In this document: piece after piece, positions 16,452-25,335 of the stretch | Position numbering within the stretch: the stretch's first letter is position 1 | Layout of the letters: each line of letters starts with the position of its first letter | Source of the DNA: an uncultured Paracoccaceae bacterium | Lineage (GTDB): Bacteria; Pseudomonadota; Alphaproteobacteria; Rhodobacterales; Rhodobacteraceae | Length of the DNA stretch: 64,000 bases | NCBI GenBank assembly: GCA_947487205.1 | Contig: CANKVU010000002.1 | Location: 62,001 to 126,000, forward strand | Reading direction: 5' to 3' | Program-made: the position numbers and the translations under genes | Notes under the pieces: generated by a model | Database searches by the model: none | Told to the model about the DNA's origin: nothing | What the model saw: only the letters and a program-made list of their open reading frames with translations

Positions 16452-18364
16452 TCGAGCTCATCGCCCACAACCTCGCGCCCATCATGTTCGTCAGCGTGAT
16501 GGGCATGCTGCTCCTGGGCTATCCCGTCGCGCTGACGCTGGCGGCGGGGGGGCTGTTCTATTTCGTCGTCGGCGTCGGCCTGTCGGATTACTCGAACGAG
16601 ATCAACCTGTTCTGGCCCCTCCTTCGGGCGATGCCCGAACGCGTCTTCGGGATCATGTCGAACGACACGCTGCTGGCGATCCCGTTCTTCACCTTCATGG
16701 GGCTGATCCTGGAGCGGTCCGGCATGGCCGAGGACCTGCTCGACACGGTGGGCCAGCTCTTCGGCCCGCTCAGGGGCGGTGTGGCCTTCGCCGTGGTGCT
16801 GGTCGGCGCGCTCCTGGCGGCGACCACGGGCGTGGTGGCGGCGTCGGTGATCGCCATGGGGCTCATCTCGCTGCCGATCATGCAGCGCTACAATTACGAC
16901 CCGTCGGTGGCGATGGGGACCATCGCGGCGGCGGGCACGCTGGCGCAGATCGTGCCGCCGAGCCTGGTGCTGATCGTGATGGCCGACCAGCTGGGCGTGT
17001 CGGTGGGCGACATGTATCTGGGCGCGATCTATCCGGCGCTGATCGTCATCGGGGCGTATTGCCTCTACGTGGTGGGGCTCGCCGTCCTGCGCCCGGGCAC
17101 GGTGCCCGCCCTGCCGCCCGAGGAGCGGCGCCTGGGCGGCGGCGTGTGGTCGCTGGTGGCGATGATCGCGCTGTCGGTCGTGCTGTACCTCGTGGCCGCG
17201 CGCTTCGTCTTCGCCGACCGGATCCCGGCGACGCGGGTGGTCTTCGCCGCCTCCCTGTCGGTGCTGGCCTGCCTGGGCATCGCGCTGGCCAACCGGCATC
17301 TGCGCCTCGGCGTGTTGTCGAAGCTGGCCGAGGAGGTGGTGATCGTCCTGATCCCGCCGCTGGCGCTCATCTTCCTCGTCCTCGGCACGATCTTCCTCGG
17401 CATCGCCACGCCGACCGAGGGCGGCGCCATGGGCGCGGTCGGCGCGCTGATCCTCGCGGTGGCCAAGCGGCGGCTCGACTTCGCGACGCTCCGCTCGGCG
17501 GTCGAGGCGACGGCGAAGCTGTCGGCCTTCGTCCTGTTCATCCTGATCGGGGCGCGGGTGTTCGGGCTGACCTTCTATGGCGTCAACGGCCAGGTCTGGC
17601 TCGAGGAGCTGCTCCTGGCCCTGCCGGGCGGGCAGTTCGGCTTCCTCGTCGTGGTGACGATCGTCATCTTCGTGCTGGGCTGCTTCCTCGACTTCTTCGA
17701 GATCGCCTTCATCCTGGTGCCCCTCCTCGCCCCCGTGGCCGAGACGCTGGGCATCGACCTGATCTGGTTCGGGGTGATCCTGTCGATGAACCTGCAGACC
17801 TCGTTCCTGACGCCGCCCTTCGGGTTCGCGCTGTTCTACCTGCGCTCGGTCGCGCCGCAGCAGGACTGGACCGACGAGGCGACGGGCCGGACGATGCCGC
17901 GCATCCGCACCCAGCAGGTCTATCGCGGCGTGCTGCCCTATATCGCGATGCAGTTCGCCCTGATCATGCTGGTCATCCTGGTGCCGGGACTGGTCACGCA
18001 TTACGACGACGCCCCCGCGCCGTCGCAGGGATCGGGACAGATCTCGGTGCCCGATGGCGGCGGCTCGCAGGGCGGCGGGTTCAATTTCGGCGGCGGCGCG
18101 CCCTCCGGCGGCGGTGAGGGCGACGGCGGCGACGCGGGCGCGCAGGGCGGCGGTTCGGGCGGCTTCAACTTCGGCAGCGGTGGCGGCGATGACGCCCCGG
18201 CGCCCGAGGCGGACGGGTCCGGCCCGGACGCGGCGCCGGCGGGGTCCGACGACGGGGGCGGGTTCAACTTCGGCGGCGCGGCGCCCGGCGGATCGCAGGA
18301 CGACGCCGCCCCGGAGGAGGACGGCGACCCGGGCGGATCGGGGGGGTTCAATTTCGGCCAGTGA
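16448..18364 (+). CDS. dctM: TRAP transporter large permease DctM with FNFG-repeat tail
   Basis: A 638-residue protein, much longer than a typical DctM of ~430. The membrane part has the family stretches LLAIPFFTFMGLILERSGMAEDLLD, GTLAQIVPPSLVLIVMADQLGVS, GIATPTEGGAMGAVGAL and MNLQTSFLTPPFGFALFYLRS. It includes an extra set of helices around residues 230-300, as in other TakQM-type large subunits. After the last TM (~520) comes a ~120-residue Gly/Asp-rich tail with four GGFNFG-type repeats. It is the transport core that works with DctQ. The tail is described in the findings; codon composition stays GC-rich, so it is not an obvious frameshift. Confidence 0.92.
   Translation: MIELIAHNLAPIMFVSVMGMLLLGYPVALTLAAGGLFYFVVGVGLSDYSNEINLFWPLLRAMPERVFGIMSNDTLLAIPFFTFMGLILERSGMAEDLLDTVGQLFGPLRGGVAFAVVLVGALLAATTGVVAASVIAMGLISLPIMQRYNYDPSVAMGTIAAAGTLAQIVPPSLVLIVMADQLGVSVGDMYLGAIYPALIVIGAYCLYVVGLAVLRPGTVPALPPEERRLGGGVWSLVAMIALSVVLYLVAARFVFADRIPATRVVFAASLSVLACLGIALANRHLRLGVLSKLAEEVVIVLIPPLALIFLVLGTIFLGIATPTEGGAMGAVGALILAVAKRRLDFATLRSAVEATAKLSAFVLFILIGARVFGLTFYGVNGQVWLEELLLALPGGQFGFLVVVTIVIFVLGCFLDFFEIAFILVPLLAPVAETLGIDLIWFGVILSMNLQTSFLTPPFGFALFYLRSVAPQQDWTDEATGRTMPRIRTQQVYRGVLPYIAMQFALIMLVILVPGLVTHYDDAPAPSQGSGQISVPDGGGSQGGGFNFGGGAPSGGGEGDGGDAGAQGGGSGGFNFGSGGGDDAPAPEADGSGPDAAPAGSDDGGGFNFGGAAPGGSQDDAAPEEDGDPGGSGGFNFGQ
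18071..18361 (+). repeat. Region encoding four GGFNFG repeats in the DctM tail
   Basis: GGGFNFGGGA, GGFNFGSGGG, GGGFNFGGAA and GGFNFGQ occur in order from residue ~542 to the C-terminus, separated by 24-42 residues rich in Gly, Asp, Ala, Pro and Ser. The coding repeats are imperfect at the DNA level (TTCAATTTCGGC and TTCAACTTCGGC). Confidence 0.8.
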
Positions 18365-18366
18365 CC

Positions 18367-18406
18367 GCCGGCCCGCCGCGCGGTGCGGTCCCCCTGCGGG
18401 GCCGGC
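18367..18406 (+). terminator. Hairpin after dctM
   Basis: GCCGGCCC pairs with GGGCCGGC across a 24-base loop that can itself fold, 3 bp after the dctM stop. Likely transcription end of dctQM, inferred from position. Confidence 0.4.
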
Positions 18407-18466
18407 GCCGCACTGATGCGGGCCGCGCGCCCCCGATCCCTGCGACCACGACAAAGGAACAGCGCG

Positions 18467-19474
18467 ATGCGTGTCCTGATCACCGGCACCGCCGGGTTCA
18501 TCGGCTTTCACCTGGCGCGGCGGCTCCTCGACGAGGGGCATGTCGTCCACGGCTATGACGGGATGACGGATTACTACGACGTGACCCTGAAACGGCGGCG
18601 CCACCAGGCGCTGCTGCAATCGCCCGGCTTCACCGCGACCGAGGGCCTGCTCGAGGATCGGGCGCGGTTCGACCGTGTGGCGGACGCCGCCGCGCCCGAC
18701 GTGATCGTCCACCTCGCCGCCCAGGCGGGCGTGCGCTACAGCCTGGAGCAGCCGCGCGCCTATGTCGACGCCAACGTCGTGGGCACCTTCAACGTGATGG
18801 AGGCGGCGCGGCGGCTCGGGGTGCGCCATTTGCTGATGGCCTCCACCTCGTCGGTCTATGGCGCCAACGCCGAGACCCCCTTCGCCGAGACCGACAAGGC
18901 CGACACCCAGCTGACGATCTATGCCGCGACCAAGAAGGCGACCGAGAGCATGGGCCATGCCTATGCCCATCTCTACGACCTGCCGACGACCATGTTCCGC
19001 TTCTTCACCGTCTACGGGCCCTGGGGGCGGCCGGACATGGCGCTGTTCAAGTTCGTGGACGCGATCCTCGACGGTCGGCCCGTCGACATCTACAACCACG
19101 GCGACATGTCGCGCGATTTCACTTATGTGGACGACCTGGTGCGCGGCATCCGCCTGCTGATCGACGCGGTTCCCGAGCGCCCCCCCGACGGCGTGGTGGA
19201 GGCGGGCGACAGCCTGTCGCCGGTGGCGCCGTGGCGGATCGTCAATATCGGCAATTCGCAGAGCGTGCGGCTGCTCGATTTCGTCGAGGCGATCGAGGAG
19301 GTCCTGGGGCGGCGGGCGATCCGCAACTACATGGACATGCAGCCCGGCGACGTGCACGCGACCTGGGCCGACGCGACGCTGCTGCACCGCCTGACGGGCT
19401 ACCGGCCGCAGACCGGGGTGCACGAGGGGATCGCCGCCTTCGTCGCATGGTTCCGCGACTATTACCGCAAATGA
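18467..19474 (+). CDS. UDP-glucuronate 4-epimerase-like NAD-dependent epimerase
   Basis: A 335-residue extended short-chain dehydrogenase. The Rossmann motif [15 protein letters not shown] is at the N-terminus, the catalytic Ser/Tyr/Lys set appears as STSSVYG and YAATKKATE, and the [19 protein letters not shown] segment is typical of UDP-glucuronate (GalA-forming) epimerases. The enzyme inverts C4 of a UDP-sugar acid for surface polysaccharide synthesis. No glycosyltransferase gene is adjacent, so it stands alone between two hairpins. The ATG at 18467 gives MRVLITG directly; an AAAGGAA lies 8 bp upstream. UDP-glucose epimerase activity is the main alternative. Confidence 0.85.
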   Translation: MRVLITGTAGFIGFHLARRLLDEGHVVHGYDGMTDYYDVTLKRRRHQALLQSPGFTATEGLLEDRARFDRVADAAAPDVIVHLAAQAGVRYSLEQPRAYVDANVVGTFNVMEAARRLGVRHLLMASTSSVYGANAETPFAETDKADTQLTIYAATKKATESMGHAYAHLYDLPTTMFRFFTVYGPWGRPDMALFKFVDAILDGRPVDIYNHGDMSRDFTYVDDLVRGIRLLIDAVPERPPDGVVEAGDSLSPVAPWRIVNIGNSQSVRLLDFVEAIEEVLGRRAIRNYMDMQPGDVHATWADATLLHRLTGYRPQTGVHEGIAAFVAWFRDYYRK

Positions 19475-19477
19475 GAC

Positions 19478-19508
19478 GCCGCCGCGCGCCGGGGCGGGGC
19501 GCGGCGGC
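19478..19508 (+). terminator. Hairpin after the epimerase gene
   Basis: A perfect 10-bp stem GCCGCCGCGC / GCGCGGCGGC with an 11-base loop, beginning 3 bp after the stop codon. Confidence 0.5.
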
Positions 19509-19532
19509 GCGACACCAACCAGGGGGCCCGAC

Positions 19533-20756
19533 ATGACCGATCCGGAATTTCTGCACGCGCTCTTCGACGCCGCCGTGGCCGCGGCCGATCCCGCCCGGGC
19601 GCTGCCCCGCGCGCTGCCCGAGCGGCCCCCGGGCCGGGTGGTGGCGCTCGGGGCGGGGAAGGCCTCGGCGCGCATGGCCCAGGCGCTGGAGGCGGCCTGG
19701 GGCCCGGTCGAGGGGCTGGTCGCGGTGCCGCACGGCGCGGCCCTGCCGACCGAGCGAATCGAGCTGGTCGAAACCGCCCATCCCGTCCCCGACGCGGCGA
19801 GCGAACGCGCCGCGCGGCGGATGCTGGAGATCGCGGCGGAACTGGGCGAGGGCGACACGCTGGTGGCGCTCGTCTCGGGCGGGGGCTCGGCGCTGCTCGC
19901 CGCGCCAGCCGAGGGGCTGAGCCTGGCCGACAAGCAGGCGGCGACGAAGGCGCTCCTGCGCTCGGGCGCCCCGATCTCGGAGATGAACGCCGTGCGCCAA
20001 TGCCTGTCGGCGGTCAAGGGCGGGGGGCTGGCCCGCGCCGCCGCGCCGGCGCGCGTCTGGACCTATGTCGTCAGCGACGTGCCGGGCGACGATCCCGCGC
20101 TCGTGGCCTCGGGGCCCACGATCGCGCCGCGGGCGGGCGCCGACCCCGAGGCGATCGTCCGCCGCTGGGGGATCGACCTGCCGGATGCCGCCCGGCGCCG
20201 CCTGTCGGCGCCGCAGGCCGGGGAGGGGCCCGCGGGCGAGGTGCATGTGATCGCCTCGGCCCAGATCGCGCTGGAGGCGGCGGCGGAGGTCTGCCGCGAG
20301 GCCGGGGTGACGCCGCTGATCCTGGGCGACGCGATCGAGGGCGAGGCGCGGGAGGTGGGCCGGGTCATGGCCGGGATCGCCCGCCAGGTGGCCCGCCACG
20401 GCCAGCCCGCCGCCGCGCCGGTCTGCCTGCTGTCGGGGGGCGAGACGACGGTCACCGTGCGGGGGCAGGCGGGCCGCGGGGGGCGGTGCAGCGAGTTCCT
20501 GCTGGCCTTCGCCATCGCCGCCGAGGGGGTGCGGGGCGCCTCGGCCATCGCCTGCGACACCGACGGGCGCGACGGGTCTGAGGAGAATGCCGGCGCGATC
20601 TGGTCGGCGGCCGATCCGTTCGACCGCGCCGAGGCGCTCGCCCGCCTCGACGCCCACGACGCCTGGACGTTCTTCGACGCCACCGGCGGCCTGGTCGAGA
20701 CCGGACCGACGCACACCAATGTCAACGATTTCCGCGCCGTGCTGCTGCGCGGCTGA
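19533..20756 (+). CDS. Glycerate 2-kinase (DUF4147/MOFRL family)
   Basis: A 407-residue class II glycerate kinase. The N-terminal domain carries VVALGAGKASARMAQALE, TAHPVPDAASERAARRMLE and LVSGGGSALLAAP. The middle part has NAVRQCLSAVKGGGLARAA and the YVVSDVPGDDPALVASGPT motif. The C-terminal MOFRL domain has LSGGETTVTVRGQAGRGGRCSEFLLA and ACDTDGRDGSEENAGA. It phosphorylates D-glycerate to 2-phosphoglycerate, feeding glycerate from hydroxypyruvate, tartronate or serine breakdown into glycolysis. Older annotations call this family TtuD or hydroxypyruvate reductase, which the domain content does not support. It is probably a single-gene unit, closed by a hairpin. Confidence 0.9.
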   Translation: MTDPEFLHALFDAAVAAADPARALPRALPERPPGRVVALGAGKASARMAQALEAAWGPVEGLVAVPHGAALPTERIELVETAHPVPDAASERAARRMLEIAAELGEGDTLVALVSGGGSALLAAPAEGLSLADKQAATKALLRSGAPISEMNAVRQCLSAVKGGGLARAAAPARVWTYVVSDVPGDDPALVASGPTIAPRAGADPEAIVRRWGIDLPDAARRRLSAPQAGEGPAGEVHVIASAQIALEAAAEVCREAGVTPLILGDAIEGEAREVGRVMAGIARQVARHGQPAAAPVCLLSGGETTVTVRGQAGRGGRCSEFLLAFAIAAEGVRGASAIACDTDGRDGSEENAGAIWSAADPFDRAEALARLDAHDAWTFFDATGGLVETGPTHTNVNDFRAVLLRG

Positions 20757-20761
20757 GGCCG

Positions 20762-20793
20762 CCGGGGGCGGGGCGCCGCGCGCCCGCCCCCGG
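20762..20793. terminator. Bidirectional hairpin between glycerate kinase and ask
   Basis: A perfect 11-bp stem CCGGGGGCGGG / CCCGCCCCCGG with a 10-base GC-only loop that can extend the stem. It separates two convergent transcripts. Confidence 0.6.
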
Positions 20794-20807
20794 TCGGGGT
20801 GTCGCGC

Positions 20808-22232
20808 TCAGGCGACCTTCAGCACCGATTCGTCCGCTTTCTCGATCAGCGCGGCGTGGAGGGCGGCCACGACCGGCTTCAGGTGGTCCCGTTCCAGGAT
20901 GAACTGGACGTCCACGTTCCGCGGCCCCTGCGAGGCGCCGACGGCGGAATGGCCGGCCTCGGCGATCGCGGTCAGCCCGCGCTGCAGCACCGCCAGGCCG
21001 TTCAGGTCCCGCCCGATCGCCGCCGCCATCGACATCGGCCGCGACGACACGCTGGCGGAGGGATAGATCTTCTCCAGATCCTTCTCGACCCGGCGCATCA
21101 CCCGCAGCGAGGCGTCGACGTAATGGGTGATCGTGTTGGCGTTCGACACCTTGGAGACGATCCGCACGTCGTTGCGCGTCAGCACCTCCAGGATCTTGGC
21201 GTCGTAGCCCTTCACCCCGACCATGTCCTGCTCGAAGAGTTCGAGCGCGACGATGTCGATGCCGGTCACGATCTCGACGCTGGGGCTCTCGGCGGGCTCG
21301 TCGTCGATCAGCGTGCCGGGATCCTCGGGCTCGAAGGCGTTGGTCACGCGCAACGGCACGTTGGCCTGGCGCAGCGTCTTGGCGGCGTCCGGGTGGATCG
21401 CCTCCATGCCCATGTTCGACAATTGGTCGGCCACGTCGTAATTGGTCCGGCCGAGCTTGCGGACCTTGTCCTGCCCGACGGTCTTGGGATCGGCCGAGGA
21501 CAGGTGGTATTCCTTGTGGATGATCGCCTCCCGCGCGCCGGTCAGGGCGGCGAGGCGGGAGAACGTCACCTCGGAATAGCCGCGGTCGAATTCGCGCATC
21601 AGCCCTTCGGCGCATTGGGCATAGCCGGTGACGATCGGCATCTCGGACATCGGGTCGACGCCGTCCAGCCCGTGTTCCAGCCGCTCGTCCAGGCTGCGCT
21701 CGGCCTGGTCGCGCCAGCCCGACAGGTCCACCAGGCGCGCATCGACGCCTGCGCGCTGCAGGCAGAGCGTCGCGACCATGGCCGAATGCGCCTCGCCCAG
21801 CCCCGACAGGAGCTCGCGGATATGCAGCATGTGCTCGGACAGGCGGAAATGCCCGTAGGAGCAGAGGCGCTGCAGGTCGATCAGGCAGTTCCGGGCGCCG
21901 TCGATCCGCTCGCGCACGAAGGCGTTGGCGGTGTCGCGGTCGGCGCCATGGGTCAGCAGGCGGCCATGCGCCTCGACCATCGCCTCCTCGACCTTCTCGA
22001 GCGCCGATTGCCAGCCGGGCCCGCCCGAGGCATGGGCGAACTTGGCATAGACGCCGGGATCGCCGGTCTTCTTGTGCTCGAGCAGGAGGTCGGTGATCCC
22101 CCCGAAGGCCGAGACGACGAAGATCCGGCCATAGAGGTCGTCGCCCGTCCGGCCCCGGACGATCAGGTCGTCACAGAGCTCGTTGAAGCGGGACATGGAG
22201 GTCCCGCCGATCTTCTCGACAGTATGGGACAT
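20808..22232 (-). CDS. ask: Ectoine-pathway aspartokinase Ask_Ect
   Basis: A 474-residue aspartate kinase, last gene of the ectoine operon. It begins with HTVEKIGGTSMSRF, the kinase K(I/F)GGTS motif, and continues with FVVSAFGGITDLLLEHKK and GRGYSEVTFSRLAALTGA-type substrate-site sequence (here DRGYSEVTFSRLAALTGA). The C-terminal third holds two ACT-type regulatory segments (SVEIVTGIDIVALELFEQDM and MSMAAAIGRDLNGLAVLQRGL). The dedicated form phosphorylates aspartate for aspartate-semialdehyde supply and is known to be less feedback-inhibited than biosynthetic LysC. Only 3 bp separate it from ectC, so it is part of the operon. Confidence 0.93.
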   Translation of the reverse strand: MSHTVEKIGGTSMSRFNELCDDLIVRGRTGDDLYGRIFVVSAFGGITDLLLEHKKTGDPGVYAKFAHASGGPGWQSALEKVEEAMVEAHGRLLTHGADRDTANAFVRERIDGARNCLIDLQRLCSYGHFRLSEHMLHIRELLSGLGEAHSAMVATLCLQRAGVDARLVDLSGWRDQAERSLDERLEHGLDGVDPMSEMPIVTGYAQCAEGLMREFDRGYSEVTFSRLAALTGAREAIIHKEYHLSSADPKTVGQDKVRKLGRTNYDVADQLSNMGMEAIHPDAAKTLRQANVPLRVTNAFEPEDPGTLIDDEPAESPSVEIVTGIDIVALELFEQDMVGVKGYDAKILEVLTRNDVRIVSKVSNANTITHYVDASLRVMRRVEKDLEKIYPSASVSSRPMSMAAAIGRDLNGLAVLQRGLTAIAEAGHSAVGASQGPRNVDVQFILERDHLKPVVAALHAALIEKADESVLKVA

Positions 22233-22235
22233 GGC

Positions 22236-22628
22236 TCACGCCGCCTCGTCCGGGAGGGCGTAGGAGCCGTCGGCGCGGTGCACCTCGGTGCCGGTCACCG
22301 GCGGGTTGAAGCAGCACGCCATCACCAGCTCCTCCTCGGCGCGGAGGATGTGGCGGTCGTGCTCGTTCAGGGCATACATCACGCCCGGCCGGATCTGGTG
22401 CGTCTCGCCGGTGGCGATGTCGGTGATCGAGCCCTTGCCCGACATGCAATACACGCTCTCGAAGTGGTTCTTGTACTCGAATTCGTGCTCGGACCCGGCC
22501 TTGAGGGTGGTGATGTGGAACGAGAACCCCATCCCGTCATCGGCCAGCAGCATCCGCACCGAGGTCCATTCGGCATCCGAGACGGCGCGGTCGGTATCCG
22601 TCAGCTCGTGGAAGTCGCGAACGATCAT
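22236..22628 (-). CDS. ectC: Ectoine synthase
   Basis: A 130-residue cupin, the normal EctC length. It closes N-gamma-acetyl-diaminobutyrate to ectoine. Family stretches are [48 protein letters not shown] with the iron-binding Glu/Tyr/His region, and [19 protein letters not shown] with the catalytic-site residues. The ATG at 22628 gives the conserved MIVR start; the longer track ORF runs into ectB. It follows ectB by 5 bp and precedes ask by 3 bp. Confidence 0.96.
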   Translation of the reverse strand: MIVRDFHELTDTDRAVSDAEWTSVRMLLADDGMGFSFHITTLKAGSEHEFEYKNHFESVYCMSGKGSITDIATGETHQIRPGVMYALNEHDRHILRAEEELVMACCFNPPVTGTEVHRADGSYALPDEAA

Positions 22629-22633
22629 GTCGG

Positions 22634-23926
22634 TTACTCCGCGGCAAGGTGGTTGGGGGCGGCGGTGCGGACGGCGGCCTCCAGCGTGGCGAGGCCCGCC
22701 TTGAACTGCTCCATCGGGATGGTCAGCGGGGCCAGCACCTTGACGACCTCGTCCATGGCGCCCGAGGTCTCGATGATCAGGCCGTTGCGGAAGCATTCGG
22801 CGCAGATCTCGTCGGCCAGTTCGCCCGAGCCCACGTCGACCCCCTGCATCATGCCGCGTCCCTTCAGGCGGGCGCCCGGGATCGTGTCGGCGATGCGGCT
22901 CAGGCTGTCGTGGAGCACCTCGGCCTTCTCGGCGATCGACGCGGCGAAGGCGTCGTCCGCCCAGAACTTCTCCAGCGCGACGCGCGCGGTGACGAAGGCG
23001 TGGGTGTTGCCGCGGAAGGTGCCGTTATGCTCGGCCGGCTTCCAGATGTCGTCGTCGGGACGCACCAGCAGCAGGGCGAATGGCAGCCCGATGCCCGACA
23101 GCGACTTGGCCAGCGGGATCATGTCGGGCTGGATGTCGAAGGCGTCGAAGCTGAAGAACGATCCGGACCGGCCGATGCCCGCCTGGATGTCGTCGACGAT
23201 CAGCTTGATGCCGTGCTTCTTCGCGATCCGGGCGATGCCCTGGGTCCATTCCTTGGTGGCGGCGTTCAGGCCGCCCTCGCCCTGGATCAGCTCGACGATG
23301 AAGGCCGCCGGCGCGTCGATCCCCGAGGAGGGGTTGTCGAGCATCATCTCGATCTGGCTCAGCGTGTCCACGTCGGGGCCGAACGCGCCCTCGTAGGGCA
23401 TGCGCGAGACGCCGCAGAGCGCGCCGCCGCCCGCGCCCGCGCGCTTGCCGGCATTGCCGGTGCAGGCGAGCGCGCCCAGAGTCATGCCGTGGAACCCGTT
23501 GGTGAAGGCGATCACGTTGCGCCGCCCGGTCGTCTTGCGCGCCAGCTTGATGGCGGCCTCGACGGCATTGGTGCCGGTCGGGCCGGTCATCATCACCTTG
23601 TGGTCCATGCCGCGCGGCTTGAGGATGATGCGCTCGAACGCCTCGAGGAACGCCGCCTTCTCGGTGGTGTACATGTCGAGCCCGTGGGCGATGCCGTCGT
23701 TCGAGATGTGCTCGATCAGCGCCGCCTTCATGTCGGGGTCGTTATGGCCGTAATTCAGCGAGGAGCAGCCGGCGAGGAAGTCGGTGTAGTCGCGGCCCGC
23801 CTCGTCGGTCAGGGTCGCGTTCATGCCCTTGGTGAAGACGGTGTCGAAGCTGCGGCAATAGCTCCGCACGACACTCTCGCGCCGCTCGAAGATCTCGTGG
23901 GTCGTCTTGTCCATATCCTTGGGCAT
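22634..23926 (-). CDS. ectB: Diaminobutyrate-2-oxoglutarate transaminase
   Basis: A 430-residue class III aminotransferase, first step of ectoine synthesis: aspartate semialdehyde plus glutamate gives L-2,4-diaminobutyrate. Motifs are [19 protein letters not shown] (EctB N-terminus), [54 protein letters not shown] and the PLP lysine in [15 protein letters not shown]. Length matches the family. It begins MPKDMDKTT, sharing MPKDM with EctA upstream. A GAAAGGAG sits before the ATG. It lies 49 bp after ectA. Confidence 0.96.
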   Translation of the reverse strand: MPKDMDKTTHEIFERRESVVRSYCRSFDTVFTKGMNATLTDEAGRDYTDFLAGCSSLNYGHNDPDMKAALIEHISNDGIAHGLDMYTTEKAAFLEAFERIILKPRGMDHKVMMTGPTGTNAVEAAIKLARKTTGRRNVIAFTNGFHGMTLGALACTGNAGKRAGAGGGALCGVSRMPYEGAFGPDVDTLSQIEMMLDNPSSGIDAPAAFIVELIQGEGGLNAATKEWTQGIARIAKKHGIKLIVDDIQAGIGRSGSFFSFDAFDIQPDMIPLAKSLSGIGLPFALLLVRPDDDIWKPAEHNGTFRGNTHAFVTARVALEKFWADDAFAASIAEKAEVLHDSLSRIADTIPGARLKGRGMMQGVDVGSGELADEICAECFRNGLIIETSGAMDEVVKVLAPLTIPMEQFKAGLATLEAAVRTAAPNHLAAE

Positions 23927-23975
23927 GACTGACTCCTTTCAAGTTCGGTGTGGGATGTCGCGCGGCGGGCGTCCC

Positions 23976-24572
23976 TCAGGCGACGACGCGCAGCGCGTCG
24001 CCCGCGCGCGGAATCGAGATCGACACCATGTGCTCGGTCGGGGCGGAGCCGTCGAAGTGGATGTCCTCCTCGAAATGCGGCTCGTCCTCGATCTCGCCGC
24101 CGATGGACTTGGCGAAGCTGCGGAAGAGGCCCCAGGAGGCGTCGTTCGACTTGGTGATCGTGGTCTTGAGGTGGCGCGCCTCGGCACATTCGTCGCGGTC
24201 GATCAGCTCCTGCAGCATCCGCTTGCCGAGCCCGAGGCCCCGCGCGCGCGGGCTGACCGCGACCTGCCAGACGAAGAACGAATCCTCGTTCGGGATCATG
24301 TGGCCCGAGATCCAGCCCAGGATCTCGCCGTCCACCTCGGCGACGACGCAGGTGTCGGAGAAATGGTCGGCCTGGATCAGGTTGCAATACATCGAGTTCT
24401 CGTCGAGGGGCTTGCACTCCTTCACGAGGGTCCAGATCGCCGGGCCGTCCTCGGAGGTCGGCTTGCGGAACGTCACCGCCTGCGCCGCGGGCGCCGTGTC
24501 GTCCGCGGCCGGTCCGGGCGCCGCGCCGTCGGCGGCCGTGTCGTCGGTGGCGAGGGTCATGTCCTTGGGCAT
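23976..24572 (-). CDS. ectA: L-2,4-diaminobutyrate N-gamma-acetyltransferase
   Basis: A 198-residue GNAT enzyme, second step of ectoine synthesis using acetyl-CoA. The GNAT core starts near residue 35 (VTFRKPTSEDGPAIWTLVKECKPLDENSMYCNL) with the acetyl-CoA loop VSPRARGLGLGKRMLQELI and a C-terminal SNDASWGLFRSFAKSIG. The first ~35 residues (Ala/Asp/Pro-rich) are an extra disordered extension; the start is placed at MPKDM because the same five codons open ectB and the next upstream codons enter the promoter. It is the first gene of ectABC-ask, facing ectR. Confidence 0.95.
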   Translation of the reverse strand: MPKDMTLATDDTAADGAAPGPAADDTAPAAQAVTFRKPTSEDGPAIWTLVKECKPLDENSMYCNLIQADHFSDTCVVAEVDGEILGWISGHMIPNEDSFFVWQVAVSPRARGLGLGKRMLQELIDRDECAEARHLKTTITKSNDASWGLFRSFAKSIGGEIEDEPHFEEDIHFDGSAPTEHMVSISIPRAGDALRVVA

Positions 24573-24603
24573 TGGCTTGCGCCTCCGTTGTTCTTCGGAT
24601 GTT

Positions 24604-24631
24604 GAAGTAACAAACTGGCCGGAAAGTTCAA
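24604..24631 (-). promoter_or_regulatory. Candidate ectA promoter
   Basis: On the minus strand TTGAAC (24631-24626), a 16-bp spacer and TACTTC (24609-24604), in the AT-richer part of the ectA-ectR gap. The -35 fits well, the -10 only weakly. The adjacent palindrome lies just upstream. Confidence 0.35.
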
Positions 24632-24636
24632 CCGAC

Positions 24637-24649
24637 CAAAGTAACTTTG
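24637..24649. promoter_or_regulatory. Candidate EctR operator, perfect 6-1-6 palindrome
   Basis: CAAAGT-A-ACTTTG is an exact inverted repeat in the divergent gap, about 65 bp upstream of the ectA start and just upstream of the candidate -35. MarR-type dimers such as EctR bind short palindromes of this kind. Flanking GTTGAA (24601-24606) and TTCAAC (24627-24632) form a second, wider inverted repeat. Confidence 0.45.
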
Positions 24650-24808
24650 TGGCGAAGATCGCCCCGACATCCCGGAATTTCCGCCGGAACGGGCGCGAAT
24701 CGGCGGGCGAAGCCCCGGGATAGCCACGATTTTCCGCATCCCGGGCCGGATGCTGAGAAAGTAATTCGGTTATTGAAGTTTCCACATCTGTTGTGGCAAG
24801 CAGCCGGA

Positions 24809-25306
24809 ATGAAATCTTCGATGCCAGACCGGACGGATGCCAGCCTGATCGCGCTGCGGCGGATCCTGCGCGCGACCGAGATCTATGCCCGCGACCTGGC
24901 CCACCAGGCGCAGCTGACGCCGTCGCAGCTGCGGCTGCTGCAGGTGGTGGCCGAGGCCTCGGCCAAGCCGACCGACATCGCGCAGCGGATGGGCGTGAGC
25001 CAGGCCACCGTGACCGCGCTGGTCGACAAGCTCGCCGCCCGGGGCCTGGTCGAGCGCCGCGCCTCGGAGCGCGACCGCCGGCAGAGCTTCGTCTGCGTGA
25101 CCGAGGCCGGGCAGGGCATCGTCGACAACATCCCCGACGCGCTCCAGCAGCGCTACGTGCGCGCCTTCGCCGGCCTGGCGGATTGGGAGCAGGCGCAGCT
25201 CGTCGCCTCGCTCGAACGGGTGGCCGCGATGCTCGACGCCGAGGCGATCGACGCCTCGCCGATCCTGACCTCCGGCGATATCAGCCACGCGCCGCGCTCC
25301 AAGTAG
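24809..25306 (+). CDS. ectR: MarR-family ectoine operon regulator
   Basis: A 165-residue winged-helix regulator. The DNA-binding core runs LTPSQLRLLQVVAEASAKPTDIAQRMGVSQATVTALVDKLAARGLVERRASERDRRQSFVCVTEAG, with the DxRxx wing typical of MarR. It is divergent from ectA, the standard place of EctR1, a repressor of ect transcription in methylotrophs and marine bacteria. The ATG at 24809 follows an imperfect GCCGGA; a second in-frame ATG at 24821 is possible. A CCACA-TCTGT-TGTGG inverted repeat lies in its 5' leader. Confidence 0.9.
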   Translation: MKSSMPDRTDASLIALRRILRATEIYARDLAHQAQLTPSQLRLLQVVAEASAKPTDIAQRMGVSQATVTALVDKLAARGLVERRASERDRRQSFVCVTEAGQGIVDNIPDALQQRYVRAFAGLADWEQAQLVASLERVAAMLDAEAIDASPILTSGDISHAPRSK

Positions 25307-25335
25307 CGGAGCGGTGGTGGCCCTGTCGCCCCGCC

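Noticed and set aside
16250-20017. 1255-residue minus-strand ORF
   Set aside because: Antisense to dctQM, the epimerase and the kinase; Arg/His/Gln-rich low complexity, no start signal.
20799-23396. 865-residue plus-strand ORF over ask-ectC-ectB
   Set aside because: Antisense to well-supported ectoine genes.
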